Shown here: in pieces, positions 18,528-27,034 of the stretch | Layout: each line of letters starts with the position of its first letter | How positions within the stretch are numbered: the stretch's first letter is position 1 | Origin: Ancylobacter aquaticus | GTDB taxonomy: Bacteria; Pseudomonadota; Alphaproteobacteria; Rhizobiales; Xanthobacteraceae | Direction: 5' to 3' | DNA length: 64,000 nt | Assembly (NCBI RefSeq): GCF_004339465.1 | Contig: NZ_SMFY01000002.1 | Coordinates: forward strand, 868,001-932,000 | Notes under the pieces: model-generated | The model's input: the letters and a program-made list of their open reading frames with translations, nothing else | What the model was told of the DNA's origin: nothing | Database searches by the model: none | Translations under genes and position numbers: made by a program

Positions 18528-19514
18528 TCAGTCGGCGAACACGCCGGCCTGCTCGATCACCGGCTTCCACTTGGCGACTTCCGCCTCAAGGAACTTCTGG
18601 TGCACGTCAGGCGTGGCACGCTCCAGCGCCACCGGCTCCGTGCCGAGATCGGCGAAGCGGGAAATCACCTTGGGGTCCTGCAGCGCGGCGACGAGGGCGG
18701 CGTTCAGCTTGTCGATTTCGGCCTTGGGCGTGCCCTTGGGCGCGTACATGCCGTGCCACACCGCCACCTCGAAGCCGGGCAGGCCGGCGGAGTCGAGGGT
18801 CGGGATGTCCGGCAGCGACTTAACCGGGGTCTTGGTGGTGACGCCATAGGCCTTCACCTTGCCGGCCTTGATCTGGCCGGTGGTGTTTGTGGTCTGGTCG
18901 CACAGCAGGTCGATCTGCCCGCCGACGAGGTCGTTCATGGCCGGACCCGTGCCCTGATAGGGAACGGTCGTCATCTGCGTGCCCAGCGCCGACATGAACA
19001 GCATGCCGCACAGATGCGAGGCGGAACCGACACCGGCATTGCCGTAGATCACCGCGTCCTTGTTCGCCTTCACATAGGCGATCAGCTCGGCCGCGTCCTT
19101 GGGCTCCAGCGCCGATTTGCCGATGACCGTCATCGGCACGTCGGTGACGAGGCCCACCTCCTCGAAATCGGTCAGCACATTATAGGGCAGCTTGCGGTAC
19201 AGCGTGGCGGAGGTCGCCTGGCCGATATGGTGGAGAAGAACCGTGTAGCCGTCGGGGGTGGCCTTCGCCACCTGCCCGGCGCCGCGCGTGCCGCCGGCAC
19301 CGCCGACATTTTCCACCACGACCTGCTGGCCAAGGGTGCGCGACATCGATTCGGCGATGAGGCGCGCCACCGTGTCGGTGGGGCCGCCGGCCGCGAACGG
19401 CACGACCATCGTTACCGGACGGTTCGGGAAATCCTGCGCCTTCGCCGCCGACAGCGGCAGGGCGGCGAGCGTCAGCGCCGCCAGAGCGGCGGCGGCCCCC
19501 TTGAAATTCGTCAT
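18528..19514 (-). CDS. tctC: Tripartite tricarboxylate transporter substrate-binding protein (Bug family)
   Basis: A 328-residue periplasmic protein. Starting at the ATG at 19514, which has GGGAGGG just upstream, gives a normal signal peptide ending at 'LSAAKA'. The mature part starts 'QDFPNRPVTMVVPFAAGGPTD', the standard Bug-protein loop that cradles a carboxylate ligand. Later features are 'GVGSASHLCGMLF' and 'VPYQGTGPAMNDLVGGQIDL'. It captures an organic acid or related ligand for TctAB encoded downstream. Bug proteins are often far more numerous than their transporters, but this one sits with its own TctAB, so the pairing is firm; the ligand is unknown. Confidence 0.94.
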   Translation of the reverse strand: MTNFKGAAAALAALTLAALPLSAAKAQDFPNRPVTMVVPFAAGGPTDTVARLIAESMSRTLGQQVVVENVGGAGGTRGAGQVAKATPDGYTVLLHHIGQATSATLYRKLPYNVLTDFEEVGLVTDVPMTVIGKSALEPKDAAELIAYVKANKDAVIYGNAGVGSASHLCGMLFMSALGTQMTTVPYQGTGPAMNDLVGGQIDLLCDQTTNTTGQIKAGKVKAYGVTTKTPVKSLPDIPTLDSAGLPGFEVAVWHGMYAPKGTPKAEIDKLNAALVAALQDPKVISRFADLGTEPVALERATPDVHQKFLEAEVAKWKPVIEQAGVFAD

Positions 19515-19779
19515 GCGTCCCTCCCGAGACTTATTGATCAGGTTTGATGTAACCAGCGCCCGTATCGCGAGCGCCATTTTATCGGGCGCTAAGGCCACCA
19601 CCCGCGCAACCCAGCGTCAAGTATCTCTTTGGCCTAGAAACCTTTCGGGCATAAAAACTCTTCGCTCCCGAGAACGCTTCGACCCGGAAAACTCTTCGCA
19701 GATGCGAAATGCCGGCGTCGGGGACACCGCGCGTGTCGCCGCTCTAGGAAGCCGCGCCGCGACGTTCCATATTCCGTGC

Positions 19780-21195
19780 ATGATTCAGCAGCCGCCACCC
19801 CTCGTCGTCGAAATCGCCTGGCAGGAGCCCTGGCAGGCTGCGCGCCGCCTAGGCCGTGGCGAGGGTGCGGCCGTGCCGGGGCTGACCTTTCTCGACAGCG
19901 CGATGCGCCATCCCGTGCTGGGGCGCTGGTCCTATCTCATGGCCGAGCCCTTCGGCCGCTTCCGCGTGGAAGCGGGCGTGCCGCGCTGGAACGGCGAGCG
20001 CGAGGCCGGCGCCCCGCTGGAGGCCTTGCGGACGCGGCTGAAGACCTACGCGCAACCGCGCCTGCCGGGCGAGGCCGCCTTCCAGGCCGGCGCGGCGGGC
20101 TATATCGCCTATGAGGCCGGCCGCCTGTTCGACCGCTTCCCCACCGCGCAGCCCGAGCCCGGCGAGGGGCCGGAGGTCGATCTCGGCTTCTACGACCTCG
20201 TCGTCGCCTTCGATGTCGTGGCGGAACGCGCCTTCCTCATCTCCACCGGCTGGCCGGAGAGCGACCCCGCCCTCCGCGCCCGCCGCGCCCGCGAGAGGCT
20301 GGAGCAGGCCAGCGCGCGGCTTGCCCTGCCCGAAGCGCCGCTCGGCGCCCCGGTGCTGGCCCGGGAATGGCGCTCCAATTTCGACGCCGAGAGCTACCGC
20401 CGCGCGGTGGCACGGGTGATCGACTACATCCGCGCCGGCGACATCTTCCAGGCCAATTTCACCCAGCGTTTCGCGGCGGAGGTGGGCGAAGTCGACCCCC
20501 TCGCCTTCTATGACCAGTTGCGCCGCGCCAACCCGGCGACCTTCGCCGCGCTGATCGTCAACGAGGACCGGATCATCGCCTCCTCCTCGCCCGAGCGCTT
20601 CGTGAAGCTCGACGGCGCGGAGGTCGAGACGCGCCCGATCAAGGGCACCGTGCCGCGCTCGGTGGAGCCGACGCTCGATGCCTTTCGCGGCCGGGCGCTG
20701 ACCACCAGCGAGAAGGACCGAGCCGAGAACGTGATGATCGTCGACCTGCTGCGCAACGATCTCTCGCGCGTGTGCCGGCCCGGTTCGGTGAAGGTGCCGC
20801 GCCTGTGCGGGCTGGAGACCTACGCCAATGTCCACCACCTCGTCTCGGTTGTCACCGGCACGCTGCAGGAGGGCCGTGACGGGCTGGACCTGATGGCCGC
20901 CTCGTTCCCCGGCGGCTCGATCACCGGCGCGCCGAAGATCCGCGCCATGGAGATCATCCGCGAACTGGAGGGACGGCCGCGCGGGGTCTATTGCGGCTCG
21001 ATCGGCTATATCGGCTTCGACGGCACGATGGATTTCAACATCGCCATCCGCACCGTGACGGTGGAAGGCGGCCGCGCGAGCTTCGGCGTCGGCGGCGGCA
21101 TCACCACGCTCTCCGACCCCGCCGCCGAGCATGCCGAGAGCTTGACCAAGGCCGAGCGGCTGTTTCGCGCCTTCATGCCGGAGGCGCTTTCGTGA
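19780..21195 (+). CDS. pabB: Aminodeoxychorismate synthase component I
   Basis: A 471-residue chorismate-using enzyme. It has the PabB signature 'PIKGTVPR' with K288, where anthranilate synthase would carry PIAGT, followed by 'NVMIVDLLRNDLSRV', 'SFPGGSITGAPKIRAMEII' and 'RGVYCGSIGYI'. It aminates chorismate to 4-amino-4-deoxychorismate for folate synthesis using ammonia from PabA. I start at the ATG at 19780; the frame runs further upstream but without family resemblance. The stop overlaps the start of pabA by 4 nt, implying translational coupling. Confidence 0.94.
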   Translation: MIQQPPPLVVEIAWQEPWQAARRLGRGEGAAVPGLTFLDSAMRHPVLGRWSYLMAEPFGRFRVEAGVPRWNGEREAGAPLEALRTRLKTYAQPRLPGEAAFQAGAAGYIAYEAGRLFDRFPTAQPEPGEGPEVDLGFYDLVVAFDVVAERAFLISTGWPESDPALRARRARERLEQASARLALPEAPLGAPVLAREWRSNFDAESYRRAVARVIDYIRAGDIFQANFTQRFAAEVGEVDPLAFYDQLRRANPATFAALIVNEDRIIASSSPERFVKLDGAEVETRPIKGTVPRSVEPTLDAFRGRALTTSEKDRAENVMIVDLLRNDLSRVCRPGSVKVPRLCGLETYANVHHLVSVVTGTLQEGRDGLDLMAASFPGGSITGAPKIRAMEIIRELEGRPRGVYCGSIGYIGFDGTMDFNIAIRTVTVEGGRASFGVGGGITTLSDPAAEHAESLTKAERLFRAFMPEALS

Positions 21196-21890
21196 TCCTA
21201 CTCATCGACAATTACGACAGCTTCGTCTTCAACGTCGCGCGCTACCTCACCGAGCTGGGCGCGCAGGTGGAAGTGGCCCGCAACGACGCAGTGGACATCG
21301 CGTCCATCGAGGCGCGCGCACCCGAGGCGCTGGTGATTTCGCCCGGCCCCTGCTCGCCCGATGAGGCGGGAATCTCGCTGGAGGCGGTGCGCGCGCTGTC
21401 GGGCAAGCTGCCTATTCTCGGCATCTGCCTCGGGCACCAGTGCATCGGCCAGGCGTTTGGCGGGCGGGTGGTGCGGGCGAGAGAGCCGATGCACGGGCGC
21501 GCCTCGCAGCTGCGCCATGCCGGCTCCGACGTGTTCGCCGGCCTGCCCTCGCCCTTCCCCGCCGGGCGCTACCATTCGCTGGCGGTGGAACTGGACGACG
21601 CCTCGCCCCTCATCGCCACCGCCTGGAGCGAGGATGGCGAGATCATGGGCCTCGCCCATCGCAGCCACCCGACTTACGGCGTGCAGTTCCACCCGGAATC
21701 GGTGCTGACCCCGCAGGGCTACGAGCTGATGGCGAATTTTCTGGCGCTGGCGCGAGAAGCCTCCTCTCTCCATCAGGGAGCCCGATGGGGCGAGGGGGCG
21801 CCCGCTCACCCCATCGCCACCTCCCCTCACCCGACGCTGCGCGCCGACCTCTACCCCACGGGGAATGGTAACGGCGGCACCGTGCGATGA
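21192..21890 (+). CDS. pabA: Aminodeoxychorismate synthase glutamine amidotransferase, with C-terminal extension
   Basis: A class I glutamine amidotransferase starting at a GTG that overlaps the pabB stop (GTGA). The nucleophile is Cys79 in 'LGICLGHQ' and the His-Glu pair is H167/E169 in 'VQFHPES'. The catalytic domain ends at about residue 190 ('ANFLALAREAS'), the usual end of PabA/TrpG. The frame then continues for some 42 residues of Pro/His/Gly-rich sequence whose DNA looks like an intergenic repeat (see the repeat entry). The protein gives ammonia from glutamine to PabB. The stop overlaps the pabC start as ATGA. The tail is probably dispensable. Confidence 0.93.
   Translation: MILLIDNYDSFVFNVARYLTELGAQVEVARNDAVDIASIEARAPEALVISPGPCSPDEAGISLEAVRALSGKLPILGICLGHQCIGQAFGGRVVRAREPMHGRASQLRHAGSDVFAGLPSPFPAGRYHSLAVELDDASPLIATAWSEDGEIMGLAHRSHPTYGVQFHPESVLTPQGYELMANFLALAREASSLHQGARWGEGAPAHPIATSPHPTLRADLYPTGNGNGGTVR
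21766..21870. repeat. Palindromic intergenic-type repeat forming the 3' end of pabA
   Basis: The segment combines CTCTCCATCAGGGAG, GATGGGGCGAGG facing CACCCCATCGCC, and the 'CTCACCCGACGCTGCGCGCC' block that is typical of repeats in alphaproteobacterial spacers. It is translated in frame as the last ~40 residues of PabA. A related 'CCCTCTCCCC...GAGAGAGG' unit is found upstream of metH at 63231-63262. Confidence 0.6.
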
Positions 21891-22672
21891 CCTCGATCAG
21901 CAGCGAGGATCGCGGCTTCACCCTCGGCGACGGCGTGTTCGATACGGCGCTGGCGCTGGGAGGCGTCGTTTTCGCCCGCGACCGCCATGTCGCGCGGCTG
22001 GTGGCGGCGGCGCAGCGGATCGGCATCACGATCGAGGCCACGGCCATCGAGGCCGCGATGGAGGCCGCCCTCACCCCGTCGCCCTTGATCCTGCGGACCA
22101 CTGTGACGCGGGGAACCGCCGCGCGCGGCCTGTGGCCGGCGAGTTCCGGCGCGCCGACCCTCATCGTCGCCACAACGCCCTGGAGCCCTTCCCTGCTCGG
22201 ACAGCCGGCGCGGCTCATCACGGCGAGCGGCCGGCGCAACGAGTTCTCGCCCACCTCCAATCTCAAGACGCTGGGCTATCTCGACCACATCCTTGCCGCA
22301 CGAGAGGCGGCGCTGGCGGGAGTGGACGACACGCTGATCCTCAACACGCAGGGGCGCGTCGCCTGCACCACCATCGCCAATATGTTCGCGCTGATCGCCG
22401 GGCGGCTGATCACCCCCTCGCTGGCCGAGGGCTGCCTGCCGGGCATCATGCGCGCGCTGGTGATTGAGGCCGCGCCACGGCTCGGGCTCAGCGTGGAGGA
22501 GCGCCCGCTGGCGCCGCAGGCTCTGGCCGGTGCGGACGCGGTGTTCCTCACCAATTCGGTGCGCTTCCTGCGGCCGGTGCGCTCGCTGGATGGCGTTTTA
22601 CTCGGGGACGGCGGCGATATCGTCCGCAAGTTGCAGGACATCGTACGGAACGGCCTGGACGACTTAAGATAA
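21887..22672 (+). CDS. pabC: Aminodeoxychorismate lyase (class IV PLP aminotransferase fold)
   Basis: A 261-residue fold-type IV PLP enzyme. The cofactor lysine is K127 in 'SPTSNLKTLGYLDHILA', and 'DRGFTLGDGVFDTAL' opens the protein as in PabC and branched-chain aminotransferases. Its position, overlapping pabA by 4 nt, makes 4-amino-4-deoxychorismate lyase (releasing pyruvate to give p-aminobenzoate) the best assignment; sequence alone would also allow a D-amino acid or branched-chain aminotransferase. It ends the pab operon. Confidence 0.9.
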   Translation: MTSISSEDRGFTLGDGVFDTALALGGVVFARDRHVARLVAAAQRIGITIEATAIEAAMEAALTPSPLILRTTVTRGTAARGLWPASSGAPTLIVATTPWSPSLLGQPARLITASGRRNEFSPTSNLKTLGYLDHILAAREAALAGVDDTLILNTQGRVACTTIANMFALIAGRLITPSLAEGCLPGIMRALVIEAAPRLGLSVEERPLAPQALAGADAVFLTNSVRFLRPVRSLDGVLLGDGGDIVRKLQDIVRNGLDDLR

Positions 22673-22861
22673 CGCCCCACGTCAACTTAACCCTAGGCGA
22701 GTTCCGGCCGGATGCTTGCGAACAAGCTGTCATCATATTTTTGACGCGATCTATCACGCTCGAAAATCCACCTTGCTGAAAGGGTGGGCCGCTGCCGGAT
22801 TATTTGCAACCTTCGGCCCACAACGGCGTTAAAGACCACTGCAAAGCCGCCGGAGGTGCCC

Positions 22862-24850
22862 ATGCTTCGCCTGAATCGCCCACTACTTGTCGCCGGACTT
22901 GGCGCGAGCCTTCTTGCGGGCGTCGCCACGCTCCCCGCAACCGCGCAGAACGCCCCGATGCAGCTGGCACAGGCCGGCCCGCAGGGTGGCGGCGCGACGA
23001 TGGACGTCGATCTGTTCTACGACCAGCTCGGCCAGTTCGGCACATGGGTGGCGCATCCCGAGTACCAGTATGTGTTCATCCCGTCCGATGTCGGCCCCGG
23101 TTGGCGGCCCTATCAGGAAGGGCGCTGGGTGTGGACGGACGCCTATGGCTGGTACTGGGAATCCTTCGAGCCGTTCGGCTGGGCGACCTATCATTACGGA
23201 CGCTGGGGCTATGATCCCGCCTATGGCTGGTTCTGGGTGCCGGGCGACACCTGGGCACCGGCCTGGGTGACGTGGCGCCGCGGCGGCGGCAAGACCGGCT
23301 GGGCGCCCATCGCCCCGGACCGGCCCGGCTACGCCGTCGGTCGGCCCGACCACTATGCCGCGCCGGTGGCGGAGAGCTGGGTGTTCGTCGAGGATCGCTA
23401 CATCGCCGAGGAGAACCTGGCGGTGCATGTCGCGCCGATCCCGGAGATCAACGTGTATCTCGAGGCGGCTCCCGACATCTATGAGCCGAGCTGGGACGAC
23501 GGCTACTACGTTAATCGCGGCTTCGGCACCGACGTCTATGCCGCTCCCATCCGCGAGCGCCTCGTCACCCGCGAGGTCTATTATGTCGAACGGCGCGACG
23601 ACGTGTTCTATGATCCGCGCAGCAGCGCGCTGGGCATCTTCGCCCCGCGCCTCGACTTTGGCGACCGGCGCGGGCCGCCGCCGCGCTATGTCCGCGAGAT
23701 CGAGCCCGATCGCCGCCCGCTGATCCGCCAATATGTGCGCGAGGATCGCGACGTGCCGGGCTTTCTCGCCCCCTCCGTGGCGCTGCTAAACCTGTTGCAG
23801 CCGGACCGCCGGCGCGAACTGCGCGACCAGCGCTTCGGAAATCCCGACCGCTACCGCCGCGAGGTCCGCGACCTCCAGCGCGACCGGGCGGACGGGCTGC
23901 GCGACGAGCGCCGGCAGGCCGAGGCCCGCGCCGACGCCTTCCAGCGGGCGCAGCGCGAGGCGCTGGAGAAGCGCCGCCAGAACTTCGAGAAAATGCAGGC
24001 CGAACAGCGCCAGCGGGCCGAGCGGGCGCAGAAGGCGCGTCCCGCCGGCTTCGCACCGGGCGGCGTTCCGGGTCGCCCAGGCGGGCCGGACGCGCGCCCC
24101 GCAGGCCCGGATGCGAGGCCGGGTGCGCCGGGCACGCGCTCCGATGCGCGGCCAGGAGTGACCGATCAGCGCCCCGGTGGCCCCGATGCGCGGCCGGGAA
24201 CGCCGGGCACGCGCCCCGGGACTCCGGGCCAGCGGCCGGACGCGGCGGGCGGCACGCCGGCACGGCCGGGCCCCTCGCAGGGGCAGGCGGGCGACGGTCC
24301 CTCGACGCCTCGCGCGCCCGACAAGCCTCGCACGGGGGCTGAGGAGCGCCAGCGCGAACAGCAGGAGCAGCAACGCGCGAAGCAACAGCAGAACCAGCAG
24401 GAGCGCCAGCAGAATCAGAACGCCCAGCAGGAACAGCAGCGCGCCAAGCAGCAGCAGAACCAGCAGGAGCGGCAGCAGAAGCAGAACGCCCAGCAGGAAC
24501 AGCAGCGCGCAAAGCAGCAGCAGAACCAGCAGGAGCGCCAGCAGAAGCAGAACGCCCAGCAGGAGCAGCAGCGCGCCAAGCAGCAGCAAAATCAGCAGAA
24601 CCGGCAGCAGAAGCAGAACGCCCAGCAGGAACAGCAGCGCGCAAAGCAGCAGCAAAACCAGCAGAACCGCCAGCAGAAGCAGAACGCCCAGCAGGAACAG
24701 CAGCGCGCCAAGCAGCAGCAGCGTCAGGAGCAGGTGCAGCAGCGTCAGCAGAAGCCGCAGCAGGCGCCCGGTCAACCGCGCCCGCCGGGTGGCGGCAAGT
24801 CGGGCGGCCAGCCCCCGGGCCAGCCTCCCGTCCCGCCTGGCGCCCAGTGA
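22862..24850 (+). CDS. Exported YGW-motif protein (DUF6600-like) with Gln-rich tandem-repeat tail
   Basis: GGAGGT lies 4 nt before the ATG. Residues 1-28 form a signal peptide ending 'ATAQ'. Residues ~45-150 hold repeated aromatic units such as 'WRPYQEGRWVWTDAYGWYW' and 'YGRWGYDPAYGWFWVPGDTW', the pattern of DUF6600-type proteins. A charged middle part follows, then a Pro/Gly/Asp-rich stretch (about 400-490), and from residue ~507 five 22-residue repeats of Lys/Gln/Asn/Glu plus a partial sixth. At 662 residues it is longer than typical relatives because of the tail. It probably acts in the periplasm or at the envelope. Function is unknown. Confidence 0.8.
   Translation: MLRLNRPLLVAGLGASLLAGVATLPATAQNAPMQLAQAGPQGGGATMDVDLFYDQLGQFGTWVAHPEYQYVFIPSDVGPGWRPYQEGRWVWTDAYGWYWESFEPFGWATYHYGRWGYDPAYGWFWVPGDTWAPAWVTWRRGGGKTGWAPIAPDRPGYAVGRPDHYAAPVAESWVFVEDRYIAEENLAVHVAPIPEINVYLEAAPDIYEPSWDDGYYVNRGFGTDVYAAPIRERLVTREVYYVERRDDVFYDPRSSALGIFAPRLDFGDRRGPPPRYVREIEPDRRPLIRQYVREDRDVPGFLAPSVALLNLLQPDRRRELRDQRFGNPDRYRREVRDLQRDRADGLRDERRQAEARADAFQRAQREALEKRRQNFEKMQAEQRQRAERAQKARPAGFAPGGVPGRPGGPDARPAGPDARPGAPGTRSDARPGVTDQRPGGPDARPGTPGTRPGTPGQRPDAAGGTPARPGPSQGQAGDGPSTPRAPDKPRTGAEERQREQQEQQRAKQQQNQQERQQNQNAQQEQQRAKQQQNQQERQQKQNAQQEQQRAKQQQNQQERQQKQNAQQEQQRAKQQQNQQNRQQKQNAQQEQQRAKQQQNQQNRQQKQNAQQEQQRAKQQQRQEQVQQRQQKPQQAPGQPRPPGGGKSGGQPPGQPPVPPGAQ
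24380..24766 (+). repeat. In-frame 66-bp tandem repeat array (5 full units plus partial)
   Basis: Units begin at 24380, 24446, 24512, 24578 and 24644, exactly 66 bp apart, each encoding a 22-residue block starting Lys-Gln-Gln-Gln-Asn; a diverged unit begins at 24710. Differences are mostly synonymous or Glu/Asn and Lys/Asn swaps, which points to recent amplification. Confidence 0.93.
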
Positions 24851-24868
24851 GCCACTTCCGAACCAAAA

Positions 24869-24893
24869 AGAGCCCCGGCATTGCCGGGGCTCT
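24869..24893. terminator. Terminator shared by the Gln-rich gene and leuA
   Basis: Inverted repeat AGAGCCCCGGC / GCCGGGGCTCT with a 3-nt loop between the two convergent stop codons. An A-run precedes it on the plus strand, giving a T-run for minus-strand transcripts from leuA; the plus-strand T-run is weaker. Confidence 0.82.
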
Positions 24894-24928
24894 CGTTGTT
24901 CATGGGTGTCTCGCGTTGGCTGAAACGG

Positions 24929-26506
24929 TTATTCCGCCGCCGGCTGGGCCTGCGCGTTCAGGCTGCCGCGCTTGGTCGCCAGCTTGTTGAGCGCGATGAT
25001 GTAGGCCTGCGCCGAAGCGACCAGCGTGTCGGGGTCGGAACCGCGCCCGGTCACGGCCTTGTCGCCATCCTCCAGCCGCACCGACACTTCCGCCTGTGCG
25101 TCCGTGCCCTCGGTGACGGCGTGGACCTGGTAGAGCGCCAGCTTGGCGGAATGCGGCATGATCGCCTGAATGCAGTTGAAGGTGGCGTCCACCGGGCCAT
25201 TCCCGGCCGATTCCTCGGTGATGACGACGCCATCCACTTCCATCTTCATGGTGGCGCGCTGAGGGCCATGTGTGCCGGCGATGACCGTCAGCGACACCAG
25301 CTTCACGCGGTCATGCGCAGCGGCGATCTCGTGATCGACCAGCGCCTCGATGTCCTCGTCATAGACCACCTTCTTGCGGTCGGCGAGTTCCTTGAAGCGG
25401 CTGAATGCATCGTTCAGCGCGTTCTCGCCCAGCTCGTAACCCAGCGCCTTCAGCTTGTCGCGGAACGCGGCGCGGCCGGAATGCTTGCCCATCACCAGCG
25501 AGGTCTTGGACACGCCGACACTGTCGGGGGTCATGATCTCGTAAGTGGTGTTGTTCTTCAGCATGCCGTCCTGGTGGATGCCGCTCTCATGGGCGAAGGC
25601 GTTCCGGCCGACGATGGCCTTGTTGTACTGCACCGGGAAGGAGGTGACGGCCGAGACCAGCTTGGAGGCGCGCGTCAGCATGGTCGCCTCGATGCCGGTG
25701 GCATAGGGCAGCACGTCGCCACGGGTGCGGATGGCCATCACCACTTCTTCCAGCGCGGCATTGCCGGCGCGCTCGCCGAGGCCGTTGATCGTGCACTCGA
25801 TCTGCCGCGCCCCCCCGGCCAGCGCCGCCAGCGAATTGGCGACCGCGAGGCCCAGATCGTCATGGCAATGGGCGGAGAACACGATCTGCTCGCCATTGGG
25901 CACCCGGTCGAGGATATGGGCGCGCACCTGTCGGAACATCGCCTCATATTCGGACGGGGTGGCGTAGCCCACCGTATCGGGCAGGTTGATGGTGGTGGCG
26001 CCCGCCTTCACCGCCGTTTCCACGCAGCGCTGGAGATAGTCGATTGGCGTGCGGGTGGCGTCCATCGCCGACCATTCGACATCGTCGACGAGGTTGCGCG
26101 CCTGCGCCACCGTGCCGGTGATGATGTCGATCACCTGGTCCTGCGTCTTGCGCATCTGGTGCTCCAGATGGATCGGCGAGGTCGAGACGAAGGTGTGGAT
26201 GCGCGGGCGACGCGCGCCCTTCACCGCTTCGCCGGCGCGGGCGATGTCGACGGGAATGGCGCGGGCGAGGCCCGCGACCACCGCCTTTTTCGTGCGGCGG
26301 GCAATCTCGGCGACACTCTCGAAATCGCCGTTGGAGGCAATGGGAAAGCCGGCCTCGATCACGTCGACGCCCATCGTGTCGAGGAGATCGGCGACCTGCA
26401 GCTTCTCTTCCAGCGTCATCGAGGCGCCGGGGCACTGCTCGCCGTCGCGCAGGGTGGTGTCGAAGATGACGACGCGGTCATGGGGGATGGACATGGCGTT
26501 TTCCAT
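24929..26506 (-). CDS. leuA: 2-isopropylmalate synthase
   Basis: This 525-residue enzyme condenses acetyl-CoA with 2-ketoisovalerate, the first committed step of leucine synthesis. The catalytic TIM barrel shows 'IFDTTLRDGEQCPG' near the start, 'LPDTVGYATPSEY' and the metal-binding 'SAHCHDDLGLAVANS' with 'TINGLGERAGNAALEEV'. The last ~130 residues form the LeuA allosteric domain that senses leucine ('VSLTVIAGTHGPQRATMKME', 'EVSVRLEDGDKAVTGRGSDP'). An alternative ATG lies 12 nt downstream. Length is standard. I see no leucine-rich leader peptide upstream. Confidence 0.96.
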   Translation of the reverse strand: MENAMSIPHDRVVIFDTTLRDGEQCPGASMTLEEKLQVADLLDTMGVDVIEAGFPIASNGDFESVAEIARRTKKAVVAGLARAIPVDIARAGEAVKGARRPRIHTFVSTSPIHLEHQMRKTQDQVIDIITGTVAQARNLVDDVEWSAMDATRTPIDYLQRCVETAVKAGATTINLPDTVGYATPSEYEAMFRQVRAHILDRVPNGEQIVFSAHCHDDLGLAVANSLAALAGGARQIECTINGLGERAGNAALEEVVMAIRTRGDVLPYATGIEATMLTRASKLVSAVTSFPVQYNKAIVGRNAFAHESGIHQDGMLKNNTTYEIMTPDSVGVSKTSLVMGKHSGRAAFRDKLKALGYELGENALNDAFSRFKELADRKKVVYDEDIEALVDHEIAAAHDRVKLVSLTVIAGTHGPQRATMKMEVDGVVITEESAGNGPVDATFNCIQAIMPHSAKLALYQVHAVTEGTDAQAEVSVRLEDGDKAVTGRGSDPDTLVASAQAYIIALNKLATKRGSLNAQAQPAAE

Positions 26507-27034
26507 GGGGACTTCCTTCTCGGCTCCGGCGCCGGGAGCCGCGGGGCTCTGGGTCCCTCAAGGCATCGTCCGGTGCAAATCTGACGGTTCGGCTTCTGGT
26601 GGAGGCGTCATCCCCTGAGCGCCCAGGCGTCAAGCCCGGCCGGCCCTCAGGGGCGGCTAAGAAGAAGGAGCCCGGACGCAAGCAGAGCCTTCCCCGGAAA
26701 CCGCAGCGCGGTCGGGGTCGCGGAAGAACGGCGGGCGGACGACAGCGTCACGGCTCGGCTCTCGCGAGGTTGCTCTGGAGCACGACGTGTAGCCGAGCGC
26801 GGGAGAAACGGCAAGGGCGGGGGCAAAGGGACCCCGGGGGCGTCCGTGCGGAGGCCGCCGGGAAGTGACGTCATGGCCGGGCCGGGACCGGGCACTTCAC
26901 GACTGCGGGCGGGGGGGCGGCCTCCCGTCAGGCGTGGAAGGCCGGGGCGAGCCCGGCCATGACGCTTCTCCCGGTCACGCCCGGACGGGACGGTCTTGCC
27001 GACCGCGCCCCAGCGTGACGAGGAAGCACGAAAT
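26507..27034. other. Intergenic region upstream of leuA, containing a palindromic repeat
   Basis: About 530 bp between the emrB stop and leuA start, both on the minus strand. It should contain the leuA promoter. A palindrome (GGCTCC / GGAGCC) lies 14-32 bp before the leuA start, and a ~96-bp repeat sits at 26869-26964. No gene is supported, and the one short leader frame I checked has a single Leu codon. Confidence 0.5.
26869..26964. repeat. Palindromic intergenic repeat (CGTCATGGCCGGG type)
   Basis: Begins CGTCATGGCCGGGC and ends GCCCGGCCATGACG, so the ends are inverted copies. Inside are two further CCGGG / CCCGG blocks. It resembles the CGTCATCCCGG elements elsewhere in the window in size and layout but has different arms, so it may be a sister family. 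Confidence 0.75.

Noticed and set aside
21759..21890. pabA frameshift explaining the long C-terminus
   Set aside because: The frame is intact and its stop overlaps the pabC start by ATGA, so the extension is genuine rather than a sequencing error.
24380..24766. CRISPR-like array
   Set aside because: The 66-bp units are contiguous, in frame and coding, with no spacers between repeats.
26507..26700. Leucine attenuator upstream of leuA
   Set aside because: The only short leader frame I could read has one Leu codon, and no terminator/antiterminator pair is evident.
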